Below, in pieces: positions 1-5,758 of a stretch of DNA of 32,937 nucleotides. Source of the stretch: an uncultured bacterium. GTDB taxonomy: Bacteria; Verrucomicrobiota; Kiritimatiellia; RFP12; UBA1067. A program made the translations under genes and the position numbers. Location: assembly GCA_902770045.1 (NCBI GenBank), contig CACXRO010000035.1:1-32937 (forward strand), given 5' to 3'. Numbering within the stretch: the first letter of the stretch is position 1; each line of letters opens with the position of its first letter. Under the pieces are notes generated by a model that did not search any database, was not told the origin of the DNA, and saw nothing but the letters and a program-made list of their open reading frames with translations.

Positions 1-2
1 TG

Positions 3-371
3 ATAGACCGCTATGATGCGGCTTTCACGCGGTTGTCGAAGTCGAATTTTCGCAGTCGCTTCCACCTCTCGTCTGCGGACAGGAAGTACATAGCAGAGAA
101 GGGGATGGAGACGATACGCTCCCATTGCGAGGACTTCATCCGAACACGACTCGCTCCCGCTAACCCGCCGAACGACGGGAAGCAGACGCCGATGCGCGGG
201 CATCCCGTGTTCAAGGCGCAGCACGCCTGCGCGTGCTGCTGCCGCGACTGCCTCGCCAAGTGGTGGAAGGTGCCGCTCGGGGTCCCGATCCCCGCCGAGC
301 GACAGCGGGGGATCGTCGACTTTCTCATGGCATGGATCGAGCGGGAGAATGGGCGCACAGCGCTCGGGTAG
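3..371 (+). CDS. DUF4186 family protein, 5' end at window edge
   Basis: The reading frame is open from base 3 to the TAG at 369-371, so the gene may begin just outside the window; the first two bases, TG, could be the end of an ATG. A TTG at 33 is the only other early start and would remove residues that fit the family. From recall, the sequence matches DUF4186, small proteins of unknown function: an FRSRFHL start, a central NDGKQTPMRGHPVF block, then HACACCCRDCL, whose clustered cysteines and histidine look like a metal-binding site, and an amphipathic C-terminal helix. About 112-122 residues, close to the family's usual size, with no signal peptide or membrane segment, so presumably cytoplasmic. 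Function unknown. Confidence 0.72.
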   Translation: MDRYDAAFTRLSKSNFRSRFHLSSADRKYIAEKGMETIRSHCEDFIRTRLAPANPPNDGKQTPMRGHPVFKAQHACACCCRDCLAKWWKVPLGVPIPAERQRGIVDFLMAWIERENGRTALG

Positions 372-407
372 TGCTACTATTTTGAATTCTAATGTCGATG
401 CTGCGGC

Positions 408-437
408 TTGACATCAGATGCCCCCTTTTGATACAAT
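408..437 (+). promoter_or_regulatory. sigma70-type promoter of the 43-residue ORF
   Basis: A perfect -35 TTGACA (408-413) is followed by an 18-base spacer and a -10 TACAAT (432-437) preceded by TGA, an extended -10. The predicted transcription start (about 444) is one base before the ATG at 445, so the mRNA would be leaderless. Confidence 0.6.
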
Positions 438-444
438 TCGGTTC

Positions 445-576
445 ATGACGCCAAAAGAAGCCATTGAAAACGCCATGCACGAAGAATGGGACACTGCCGA
501 TTGGGTTCTCCGAATCGGCGCGATTGTTGTCGGTGTCGTGGTCATAGGCTTCATTAGGTATAAATTTGGCGTATAG
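445..576 (+). CDS. 43-residue single-pass membrane microprotein, unrecognised
   Basis: ATG at 445, TAG at 574-576. The product has a charged N-terminal half (MTPKEAIENAMHEEWDTADW) and then a hydrophobic stretch, WVLRIGAIVVGVVVIGFIRY, long enough for one membrane helix, ending in a basic tail. I do not recognise the family. The case for a real gene is the good promoter placed exactly so that transcription starts at the ATG, plus the clean helix and basic flank. There is no Shine-Dalgarno sequence. It follows the DUF4186 gene by about 70 bases and has its own promoter, so no shared function can be inferred. Confidence 0.5.
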   Translation: MTPKEAIENAMHEEWDTADWVLRIGAIVVGVVVIGFIRYKFGV

Positions 577-883
577 TCCACCGTCCTTGTTTTGCCTCCT
601 TCTCGGCGCGGAGGCGCAGGGTGATCCTGCGGAGGGTGAGGTCGTATTCGGCGCGGAGGCGCGCTTCGTCCTTCGACATCGGCCGGGCGAGACGGCGGAA
701 GGGCTCAAGGAGAAATGGCTGGAGCGGTTCAGGGACGCCATGGCGCCCGACGGCCAGAATCTCCTCACGATCGATGTCTGCCCGCCCGGCACCAAGAATG
801 AACCGGCCATCGTCTACCTCGACCTGCGCAACGCCGCCGCCGACCGCAGCCACCTCTTCCTCCACCCCCAGCCAGCCAAATAG
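566..883 (+). CDS. doubtful hypothetical ORF
   Basis: An open frame ending at the TAG 881-883. The second half (from about 700) has strongly GC-ending codons like the surrounding genes and reads as a plausible protein segment (LKEKWLERFRDAMAPDG, then a beta-like IVYLDLRN stretch). No convincing start or ribosome binding site is visible: TTG 566 overlaps the end of the preceding small ORF. On the opposite strand, 679-554 also reads as a genome-like 41-residue ORF beginning MSKDEARLRAEYD. The stretch may hold two broken gene ends or one short gene; I recognise neither. Confidence 0.25.
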   Translation: MAYSPPSLFCLLLGAEAQGDPAEGEVVFGAEARFVLRHRPGETAEGLKEKWLERFRDAMAPDGQNLLTIDVCPPGTKNEPAIVYLDLRNAAADRSHLFLHPQPAK

Positions 884-936
884 CGGCAAGTTGCGCGGCA
901 GTTTGCGCGGCAGATTTGGTATAATACGCGGCAGTG
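883..936 (+). repeat. 12-base repeat cluster around the amrBA promoter
   Basis: Units of a 12-base motif lie head to tail: GCGGCAAGTTG (883-893), CGCGGCAGTTTG (894-905), CGCGGCAGATTTGG (906-919), and CGCGGCAGTG (927-936) just after the -10 box at 920-925. Related copies follow the genes ending at 16030 and 32467. Confidence 0.65.
917..925 (+). promoter_or_regulatory. extended -10 promoter of amrBA
   Basis: TGG directly followed by a perfect TATAAT (920-925); no good -35 is present. Predicted start near 932 leaves a leader of about 46 bases with a strong GGGGAGG ribosome binding site (964-970), seven bases before the ATG at 978. Confidence 0.6.
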
Positions 937-977
937 AAAACGAGCGGTACCATGTGTGCTAAAGGGGAGGCGGAGAG

Positions 978-2432
978 ATGACGATTGAAAGCACCATAGC
1001 GGGTTCCTGGTATCCGGGAACGGCGGATGGCATTCGCGAAATGGCCGGGGAATGGGAGCGGAGCTCCGCCGCGGATGCGTCGCGCGTCTCCGCGCCGAAC
1101 GTCCTCGTGCTGCCGCACGCAGGCTGGGCGTATTCCGGCAGGACGGCCTGGCGCGCCGTCCGGCTCGTGAAGGGCGCGAAATTCCAGCGCGTCGTCCTTC
1201 TCGCGCCGAGCCACCGCGCATGGATCGAGAACCGGCTCGTCGCGCCAGAGGCCGATGCGGTCTCGACTCCGCTCGGCGAAATCCGCATCGACAACGAGTT
1301 CGTCGACCGGCTTGCGCTCGTCGCGCCGGTCGTGAAAAACAGCAAGGTGCATCTCGCTGAGCACGCGACGCAGATCGAGTATCCGCTTCTCCAGCTCGCG
1401 CTCGGCGGCGGATTCTCGATCGTCCCGCTTGTCGCCGGTTCTTTGGGCGCCGACCAGATGGCGATGTGCGCGCGCGCGCTTTCGCGCATGATGGACGCGG
1501 ACACGCTTCTCGTCGTCTCGTCCGACTTCACGCACTACGGCGACGACTTCTCGTACGCGCCCTACGGAACCAAAGGCGGACGCGGCGTGCGCGATCGCGT
1601 GGCGGCGGTCGACGCGGAGGCGCTTGCATTCGTCGAGAAGGGCGATGCCGACGCCTTCGCCGCGAACGTGCGCGACACGGGCGCGACGATCTGCGGACGC
1701 GTCCCGATCGAGCTCGCGCTGCGCGCGCTTCCGAAGGGGACGTCGCTTTCCCGCGTGCACTACGAGACGTCCGGCGACGCGGACGAGGATTTCCGGCGCT
1801 TCGTCTGCTATGCGGCGGTGGCGGGGCGCGCAGCGTGGCGCGGCGAGGAGGCGCGGGTTCTGGACGCGGAGGCGCGCGCGTTCCTTCTGCGTGTCGCGCG
1901 CGAGTCGATGGAGCGTGCGGTACGCTCGTCCGGGAAGAGCGTCCTGCGCGGCCGGGACGGCTGGCTGGCCGCCGTGCAGAAGGACGCGCCCGAGAGCGTC
2001 CGGGCGAAAATGGGCGCGTTCGTCACGCTCAACGACAGGACTACCGGCGCGCTGCGCGGCTGCATCGGCGAGATTCTGCCGATGCGTCCGCTCGTCGACG
2101 CGGTGGCGGCGCGCGCGGTTGATTCCGCGCTGCACGATCCGCGCTTCATGCCGGTGACGGAGCGCGAGCTTGCGAACCTGCGCGTCGAGGTCTCCGCCCT
2201 GACGCCGCCGAAGCCGGTCGGGTCGTGGCGCGACATCGTTTTGGGACGCGACGGAATGACGCTCGAAAAGGGCGGTGCGTTCGCCGTGTTCCTTCCGCAA
2301 GTTGCGCCGGAGCAGGGCTGGGATTTGCCGACGACGCTTTCCCATCTCGCGCAGAAGGCGGGGCTCCCCTCCGACGCCTGGCGCGACGGCGCGAAGTTCG
2401 AGACCTTCCAGGCCGAGGTGTTTCATGAGTAA
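978..2432 (+). CDS. amrB-amrA: AmmeMemoRadiSam system proteins B and A, fused (MEMO1 + AMMECR1)
   Basis: A 484-residue two-domain protein. Residues 1 to about 270 are a MEMO-type domain (TIGR04336-like): it opens with AGSWYPGT, then has VLPHAGWAYSG, LLAPSHR, an EHATQIEYPLLQ block and VVSSDFTHYGDDF; the histidines and acids of these blocks line the metal/dioxygenase-like pocket in this family. Residues from about 300 to the end are an AMMECR1 domain with its signature LRGCIGE and DPRFMPVTERELANLRVEVS. The two are separate genes in many organisms. The ATG at 978 has GGGGAGG seven bases upstream. Its end overlaps the start of the radical SAM gene by eight bases, so the two are translated as a unit. 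Biochemical role of the system is not established; the metal site is inferred from family knowledge. Confidence 0.93.
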   Translation: MTIESTIAGSWYPGTADGIREMAGEWERSSAADASRVSAPNVLVLPHAGWAYSGRTAWRAVRLVKGAKFQRVVLLAPSHRAWIENRLVAPEADAVSTPLGEIRIDNEFVDRLALVAPVVKNSKVHLAEHATQIEYPLLQLALGGGFSIVPLVAGSLGADQMAMCARALSRMMDADTLLVVSSDFTHYGDDFSYAPYGTKGGRGVRDRVAAVDAEALAFVEKGDADAFAANVRDTGATICGRVPIELALRALPKGTSLSRVHYETSGDADEDFRRFVCYAAVAGRAAWRGEEARVLDAEARAFLLRVARESMERAVRSSGKSVLRGRDGWLAAVQKDAPESVRAKMGAFVTLNDRTTGALRGCIGEILPMRPLVDAVAARAVDSALHDPRFMPVTERELANLRVEVSALTPPKPVGSWRDIVLGRDGMTLEKGGAFAVFLPQVAPEQGWDLPTTLSHLAQKAGLPSDAWRDGAKFETFQAEVFHE

Positions 2433-3270
2433 GTCAGACGCCGCGGTCTGTCCCGTCTGTCCGCGGCACTGCCGGCTGAACGAGGGAGAGACCGGGTTCT
2501 GCCGCGCACGCAGGGCCGAGGGCGGACGCGTAGTGGCGGGGAACTACGGACGCATCACCTCGCTTGCGCTCGATCCGATTGAGAAGAAGCCGATTGCGTT
2601 CTTTCGTCCGGGGTCGTGCATTCTCTCCGTCGGCAGCTATGGATGCAACCTGCGCTGTCCGTTCTGCCAGAACGACTCGATTTCCCAACGCGGCGAATCT
2701 GCCGCGGAATACCAGGCGACTACGCCGGTCGAGCTTGCCGACCTCGCCGAGCGGCTTAAGCGCGAGCGCGGCAATATCGGACTTGCCTACACCTACAACG
2801 AGCCGCTTGTCGGATGGGAGTTCGTGCGCGACTGCGCGGTGGAGATACGGCGGCGCGGAATGTGCAACGCGCTCGTTTCCAATGGCTGCGCCGAGGAGGC
2901 GGTCATCGAGGAGCTTGCGCCGCTGATCGACGCCGCGAACATCGACTTGAAGGGGCCGTCCCAGGAGTTCTACGACTGGGTCGGCGGCAGCTATGACGCC
3001 GTCTGCCGCACGGTCGAGACGCTGCATCGCGCCGGATGCCATGTCGAGGTCACGACGCTTGTCATCCCCGGGCGCAACGATTCGGACGAGGCGATCGACG
3101 CCATCGCCGCGCGCATTGCATCCGTCTCGCTGGAGATTCCGCTCCACGTCACGCGCTTCTTCCCGCGCTTCCAGATGACAGACGCCGAGCCCACCCCGGT
3201 CGCCACGATCCGACGCCTCGTTTCCCGCGCCAGCGGCGTTCTGCCCCACGTTCTCCCCGGCAACTGCTGA
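2425..3270 (+). CDS. amrS: AmmeMemoRadiSam system radical SAM enzyme
   Basis: A 281-residue radical SAM protein. Cys74, Cys78 and Cys81 (GCNLRCPFC) form the CxxxCxxC site that binds the 4Fe-4S cluster used to cleave S-adenosylmethionine. An N-terminal set (Cys9, Cys12, Cys16, Cys26) resembles the extra cysteines of this family. Further family blocks are AYTYNEPLVGWEF, LVSNG, ANIDLKG and HVTRFFPRF. The start at 2425 overlaps the amrBA stop and is preferred over in-frame codons further upstream, which would extend into coding sequence of the other frame. The C-terminus ends at HVLPGNC, so it lacks the extra cysteine tail found in longer members (usually about 330 residues). The reaction is not known for the family. 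Confidence 0.92.
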   Translation: MSKSDAAVCPVCPRHCRLNEGETGFCRARRAEGGRVVAGNYGRITSLALDPIEKKPIAFFRPGSCILSVGSYGCNLRCPFCQNDSISQRGESAAEYQATTPVELADLAERLKRERGNIGLAYTYNEPLVGWEFVRDCAVEIRRRGMCNALVSNGCAEEAVIEELAPLIDAANIDLKGPSQEFYDWVGGSYDAVCRTVETLHRAGCHVEVTTLVIPGRNDSDEAIDAIAARIASVSLEIPLHVTRFFPRFQMTDAEPTPVATIRRLVSRASGVLPHVLPGNC

Positions 3271-3300
3271 CGCGGTGTACCTGCCGCGAAAATTTTTTCT
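3271..3300 (+). terminator. intrinsic terminator after amrS
   Basis: CGCGG (3271-3275) and CCGCG (3284-3288) form a short GC stem around an eight-base loop, followed by AAAATTTTTT (3289-3298). It begins directly after the amrS stop codon. Confidence 0.55.
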
Positions 3301-3324
3301 CACATTTTGCCGTTTGCCTGACAC

Positions 3325-3334
3325 TAACATGTTA
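3325..3334 (+). promoter_or_regulatory. palindrome TAACATGTTA just upstream of the sigma-factor start
   Basis: A perfect 10-base palindrome ending five bases before the ATG at 3340. A -10-like TAACAT lies within it, but no matching -35 is seen. It could be an operator or part of the gene's own promoter; this is inference. Confidence 0.3.
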
Positions 3335-3339
3335 AGGGC

Positions 3340-5703
3340 ATGGGATTTATCAGAGAAGTGAGGAATGACATCGAGCGTGAGGCGCTGCGTCTCATGCGCG
3401 GGTACTATTCCATGCTGCTCGCCGAGGCGAAGCGGCTCTGCGGCGACGACCAGACTGCGGAAGACCTCGCGATGAAGGCCGTCGAGACGTATCTTGCGAA
3501 GCCGGAGGACGAACTGCCGTCCGAGGACAAGACCGGCGCCTGGCTCCGTGCCGCCGTCCGCAACCACTATCAGAACTCCATCCGCGGCAAGGCGCGCGCC
3601 TGCACGGTCTACGTCGACCAGACCGACGCCGAGCGACTGGCCGAGCTTGGGCCGGTCGACAACTCGACCGACGAGGCGATTCTCGCCCATTCCGACGCGG
3701 AACTGGTCCGCAGCGCCATCGCCCGCCTGCCCCCTGACGTGCGCTCGATCATCATGCTTCGCTATTTCGAGTCGCTTCCCATCCGCCAGATCGCGGAAAT
3801 CATCCGCCGTTCGCCGGATTCGGTGCGGAGCAACCTGTACTACGCCCGCAAGGTGCTGGCCAAGCGGCTTGGCAAGATGATGGGCCGCGCCGCGCTTGCA
3901 ATTGCCGCGGTACTCTTCGGTGGATCGCTCGTCTACGCCGCGGCGGTCGCCGTCGGGCTTGCGCCCTCGCCATTCGTCGCGGCAGAGCCTGCGGCAGAAG
4001 ATGTGGTTGTTTTTAACACAAAGAGCACAGAGGACACAGAGGGGGCTTTGACAGGATTATCCGCTAATCAAGAATCGCAAACAACGGGAGCAGATGGGGA
4101 CAGTCCCCAGGTTGTTGCCGAGGTAACTGATAATTTTAACACTAACAAGGAGGAAAATGCAGTGAATGGTTCAATAGTCAAGAAGTCTGCGGCGAAATTG
4201 GTTGCGGCCGCGGCGGTTCTGTCTGCCAGCACCGCGCTGTCTGGCAGCGCGTCCATTACCCCAGTTCCGGGGTACGATATCCTGGAATACCTGGAGTCCT
4301 CCGGGACGCAGTACATCGACACCGGCGTCGTGTATGCGAACGACACGAAGCTTACGCAGCGCTTCTGCGTCGTCGATTTCGCCGGCGCGCAAATGCAGAT
4401 GGGGGCGCTTGACAATGTTTCCGGCGCAAACCACCGCTTCCACTGGGGATGCAGAGGAGGTGTCGCCACTCTCGAGTATATCGCAGGGGTTGGAATCGGA
4501 GGGAATCCAGGAGGCATAAGCGCCGGTTCAGACGGTTGGGTTGATCTGACGCTTGACGCCACTTCCGCCGGCTCGGCCTTCACGGAAAGCGGCCACAGCA
4601 CGATTGGCCTTTTCGGCCGGAATACTGGCGGCACGTTTTCATGCGGAAACTTCCGCGTCGGGCAGACATGCATCTGGAAGGGAGGGAACCTCGTGCGCAA
4701 CATGGTTCCTGTGCGCCGAAAGTCCGATGGCGTCCTCGGGTTTTACGACTACTGCGAGCCGAAGTTCTACGAGAATGGTGGATCTGGTGAATTCGCGGCT
4801 GGACCGGCCATGAAGTTTCTTATGATTGCCAAGGCAATTCCCGATTCGCTCCAGTCCATCGACTCGCCCGTAGAGGCATATTATCCGTTGCCGGTTGTCA
4901 AAGACAATACTGGCAGGACATTGACGAAGGACGTTGACTACACCGTCGCCTGGGCGAACAACACGCGCTTCGGCGAAGGGACGTGCACGGTCTCCGGCGC
5001 AGGCGACTATGCCACGGCCATGACGGGCTCGGCGACTTTTCTAATAGTGCCGCAGGCGAAGCTGCCCAAGGGGTTCCGGCGGTTCCTTTACCTTGAGGCA
5101 ACGGGGACGGTGCATTACGTCGATACGGATATCCATCCCACCGCGAACACGCGCATAACGGCTCTGGCGCAGACGACTGCAAATGCCAACACATATCTTG
5201 TCGGCATCCTCGATACTCCCCAATGGCGTCGTTTCCACCTTGGGGCCAAGTGGATTTCGTCCAAACATTACCTCGCCGGAGGCGTGGGCGGAAACGAGAC
5301 CCAGAACGCAACTCCAAGTTTGCTGGTCGACTCCGGCTGGAACAAGTTGACGATGGATGCCGCCAACAAAACGCTTTCAGTCAACGACGGCACGACATAC
5401 ACGCTTGGGACTTCCGGCACCTTGCCGACGGAGAGCACGCTTCGCATCTTTGGTCGCATGAGCAATAACCCCGCAAACAGCTCCGCCAATCCGGCGCGAA
5501 TCGCCGACGTGGTGGTTTACGAGAGCGGCGAGAAAACTCATGAGTTCATCCCTTGCCGGCGGGAGAGCGACGGTGTTCTTGGCCTTTACGATGTCGTCGG
5601 CAAGCAGTTCCTTGTCAACAGCGGCAGCGCCGAAGGCGGCTTCCTCGCCGGCCCGGAGCTGAAGGACGACTGGGTCAGCGGCTTCATCTATATCGTGCGC
5701 TGA
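3340..5703 (+). CDS. ECF-type sigma-70 factor with membrane helix, in frame with a LamG-like surface protein
   Basis: A single 787-residue open frame. Residues about 12-90 are sigma region 2 (promoter melting), about 120-182 sigma region 4 with ARLPPDVRSIIMLRYFE and a helix-turn-helix ending DSVRSNLYYARKVLAKRL. Residues 184-206 are a hydrophobic helix, so the sigma part would be tethered inside the cytoplasmic membrane. A low-complexity linker (about 210-274) contains repeat DNA. From residue 275 a second signal-peptide-like segment begins, then two LamG/concanavalin-like domains (about 308-495 and 585-775), each ending in a REFIP/VRR(K/E)SDGVLG(F/L)YD block, separated by an Ig-like domain (about 495-580). 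Either it is a genuine one-piece membrane-spanning sigma/surface protein, or a lost stop has joined two genes; the internal start at 4162 favours two products. The start is the first ATG; AAGGG is too close to it to act as a normal ribosome binding site. Confidence 0.75.
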   Translation: MGFIREVRNDIEREALRLMRGYYSMLLAEAKRLCGDDQTAEDLAMKAVETYLAKPEDELPSEDKTGAWLRAAVRNHYQNSIRGKARACTVYVDQTDAERLAELGPVDNSTDEAILAHSDAELVRSAIARLPPDVRSIIMLRYFESLPIRQIAEIIRRSPDSVRSNLYYARKVLAKRLGKMMGRAALAIAAVLFGGSLVYAAAVAVGLAPSPFVAAEPAAEDVVVFNTKSTEDTEGALTGLSANQESQTTGADGDSPQVVAEVTDNFNTNKEENAVNGSIVKKSAAKLVAAAAVLSASTALSGSASITPVPGYDILEYLESSGTQYIDTGVVYANDTKLTQRFCVVDFAGAQMQMGALDNVSGANHRFHWGCRGGVATLEYIAGVGIGGNPGGISAGSDGWVDLTLDATSAGSAFTESGHSTIGLFGRNTGGTFSCGNFRVGQTCIWKGGNLVRNMVPVRRKSDGVLGFYDYCEPKFYENGGSGEFAAGPAMKFLMIAKAIPDSLQSIDSPVEAYYPLPVVKDNTGRTLTKDVDYTVAWANNTRFGEGTCTVSGAGDYATAMTGSATFLIVPQAKLPKGFRRFLYLEATGTVHYVDTDIHPTANTRITALAQTTANANTYLVGILDTPQWRRFHLGAKWISSKHYLAGGVGGNETQNATPSLLVDSGWNKLTMDAANKTLSVNDGTTYTLGTSGTLPTESTLRIFGRMSNNPANSSANPARIADVVVYESGEKTHEFIPCRRESDGVLGLYDVVGKQFLVNSGSAEGGFLAGPELKDDWVSGFIYIVR
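4011..4043 (+). repeat. nine-base tandem repeat in the sigma-factor linker
   Basis: Three units, CACAAAGAG, CACAGAGGA and CACAGAGGG (4017-4043), follow TTTTAACA. Repeats of the CACAGAGGACACAGAGG type are scattered in the genomes of many unrelated bacteria (recalled, not searched). Here they are translated as a Thr/Glu-rich linker. Confidence 0.6.
4096..4108. repeat. odd palindrome GGGGACAGTCCCC, copy 1
   Basis: Arms GGGGAC and GTCCCC flank a single A. An identical copy lies at 14749-14761. Both are inside coding sequence but in different reading phases, which points to a DNA-level element and not a protein motif. Confidence 0.6.
4147..4164 (+). promoter_or_regulatory. strong internal ribosome binding site and GTG start inside the sigma-factor ORF
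   Basis: AAGGAGG (4147-4153), eight spacer bases and a GTG (4162-4164) in the same frame as the long ORF. The ATG at 4157 in between is in another frame and meets TGA at once. The arrangement resembles other strong starts in the window and introduces a signal peptide. Confidence 0.6.
4162..5703 (+). CDS. probable separate product: exported LamG/Ig-like surface protein
   Basis: Alternative start within the longer ORF. From the GTG at 4162 the product is 513 residues and opens with a textbook Sec signal: a short basic region (VKKSAAK), a hydrophobic core (LVAAAAVLSASTAL) and a small-residue cleavage region near SGSA. The mature protein then has LamG-like domain 1 (starting ILEYLESSGTQYIDTG), an Ig-like repeat with DYTVAWANNT and GAGDYATAMTG, and LamG-like domain 2. 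No C-terminal anchor or sorting signal is seen. In this reading the upstream ECF sigma factor would be a protein of about 230-270 residues and the two genes are adjacent and coupled. The function is likely surface binding of carbohydrate or protein, inferred from the fold only. Confidence 0.5.
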   Translation: MNGSIVKKSAAKLVAAAAVLSASTALSGSASITPVPGYDILEYLESSGTQYIDTGVVYANDTKLTQRFCVVDFAGAQMQMGALDNVSGANHRFHWGCRGGVATLEYIAGVGIGGNPGGISAGSDGWVDLTLDATSAGSAFTESGHSTIGLFGRNTGGTFSCGNFRVGQTCIWKGGNLVRNMVPVRRKSDGVLGFYDYCEPKFYENGGSGEFAAGPAMKFLMIAKAIPDSLQSIDSPVEAYYPLPVVKDNTGRTLTKDVDYTVAWANNTRFGEGTCTVSGAGDYATAMTGSATFLIVPQAKLPKGFRRFLYLEATGTVHYVDTDIHPTANTRITALAQTTANANTYLVGILDTPQWRRFHLGAKWISSKHYLAGGVGGNETQNATPSLLVDSGWNKLTMDAANKTLSVNDGTTYTLGTSGTLPTESTLRIFGRMSNNPANSSANPARIADVVVYESGEKTHEFIPCRRESDGVLGLYDVVGKQFLVNSGSAEGGFLAGPELKDDWVSGFIYIVR

Positions 5704-5722
5704 CGCAGCCGCTGCGCAGTCT

Positions 5723-5744
5723 CGGCGGATCGCCGTTATTTCTT
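5723..5744. terminator. weak terminator between convergent genes
   Basis: CGGCG, loop GAT, CGCCG (5723-5735), then TTATTTCTT (5736-5744). A second small hairpin, CGCAG-CCG-CTGCG, lies at 5704-5716. It separates the surface-protein ORF from the convergent ATPase gene. Confidence 0.4.
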
Positions 5745-5758
5745 GGAAAGTAGTCGGG

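Noticed and set aside
765..2426. A 553-codon open frame on the minus strand opposite amrBA
   Set aside because: It is a composition shadow of the GC-rich plus-strand gene: its translation is Arg/Glu/Ala/Val-rich with no domain, while the plus strand has clear family motifs.
4068..4703. A 211-codon minus-strand frame opposite the LamG protein
   Set aside because: No domain and no ribosome binding site; the plus strand has a signal peptide and repeated domains over the same bases.
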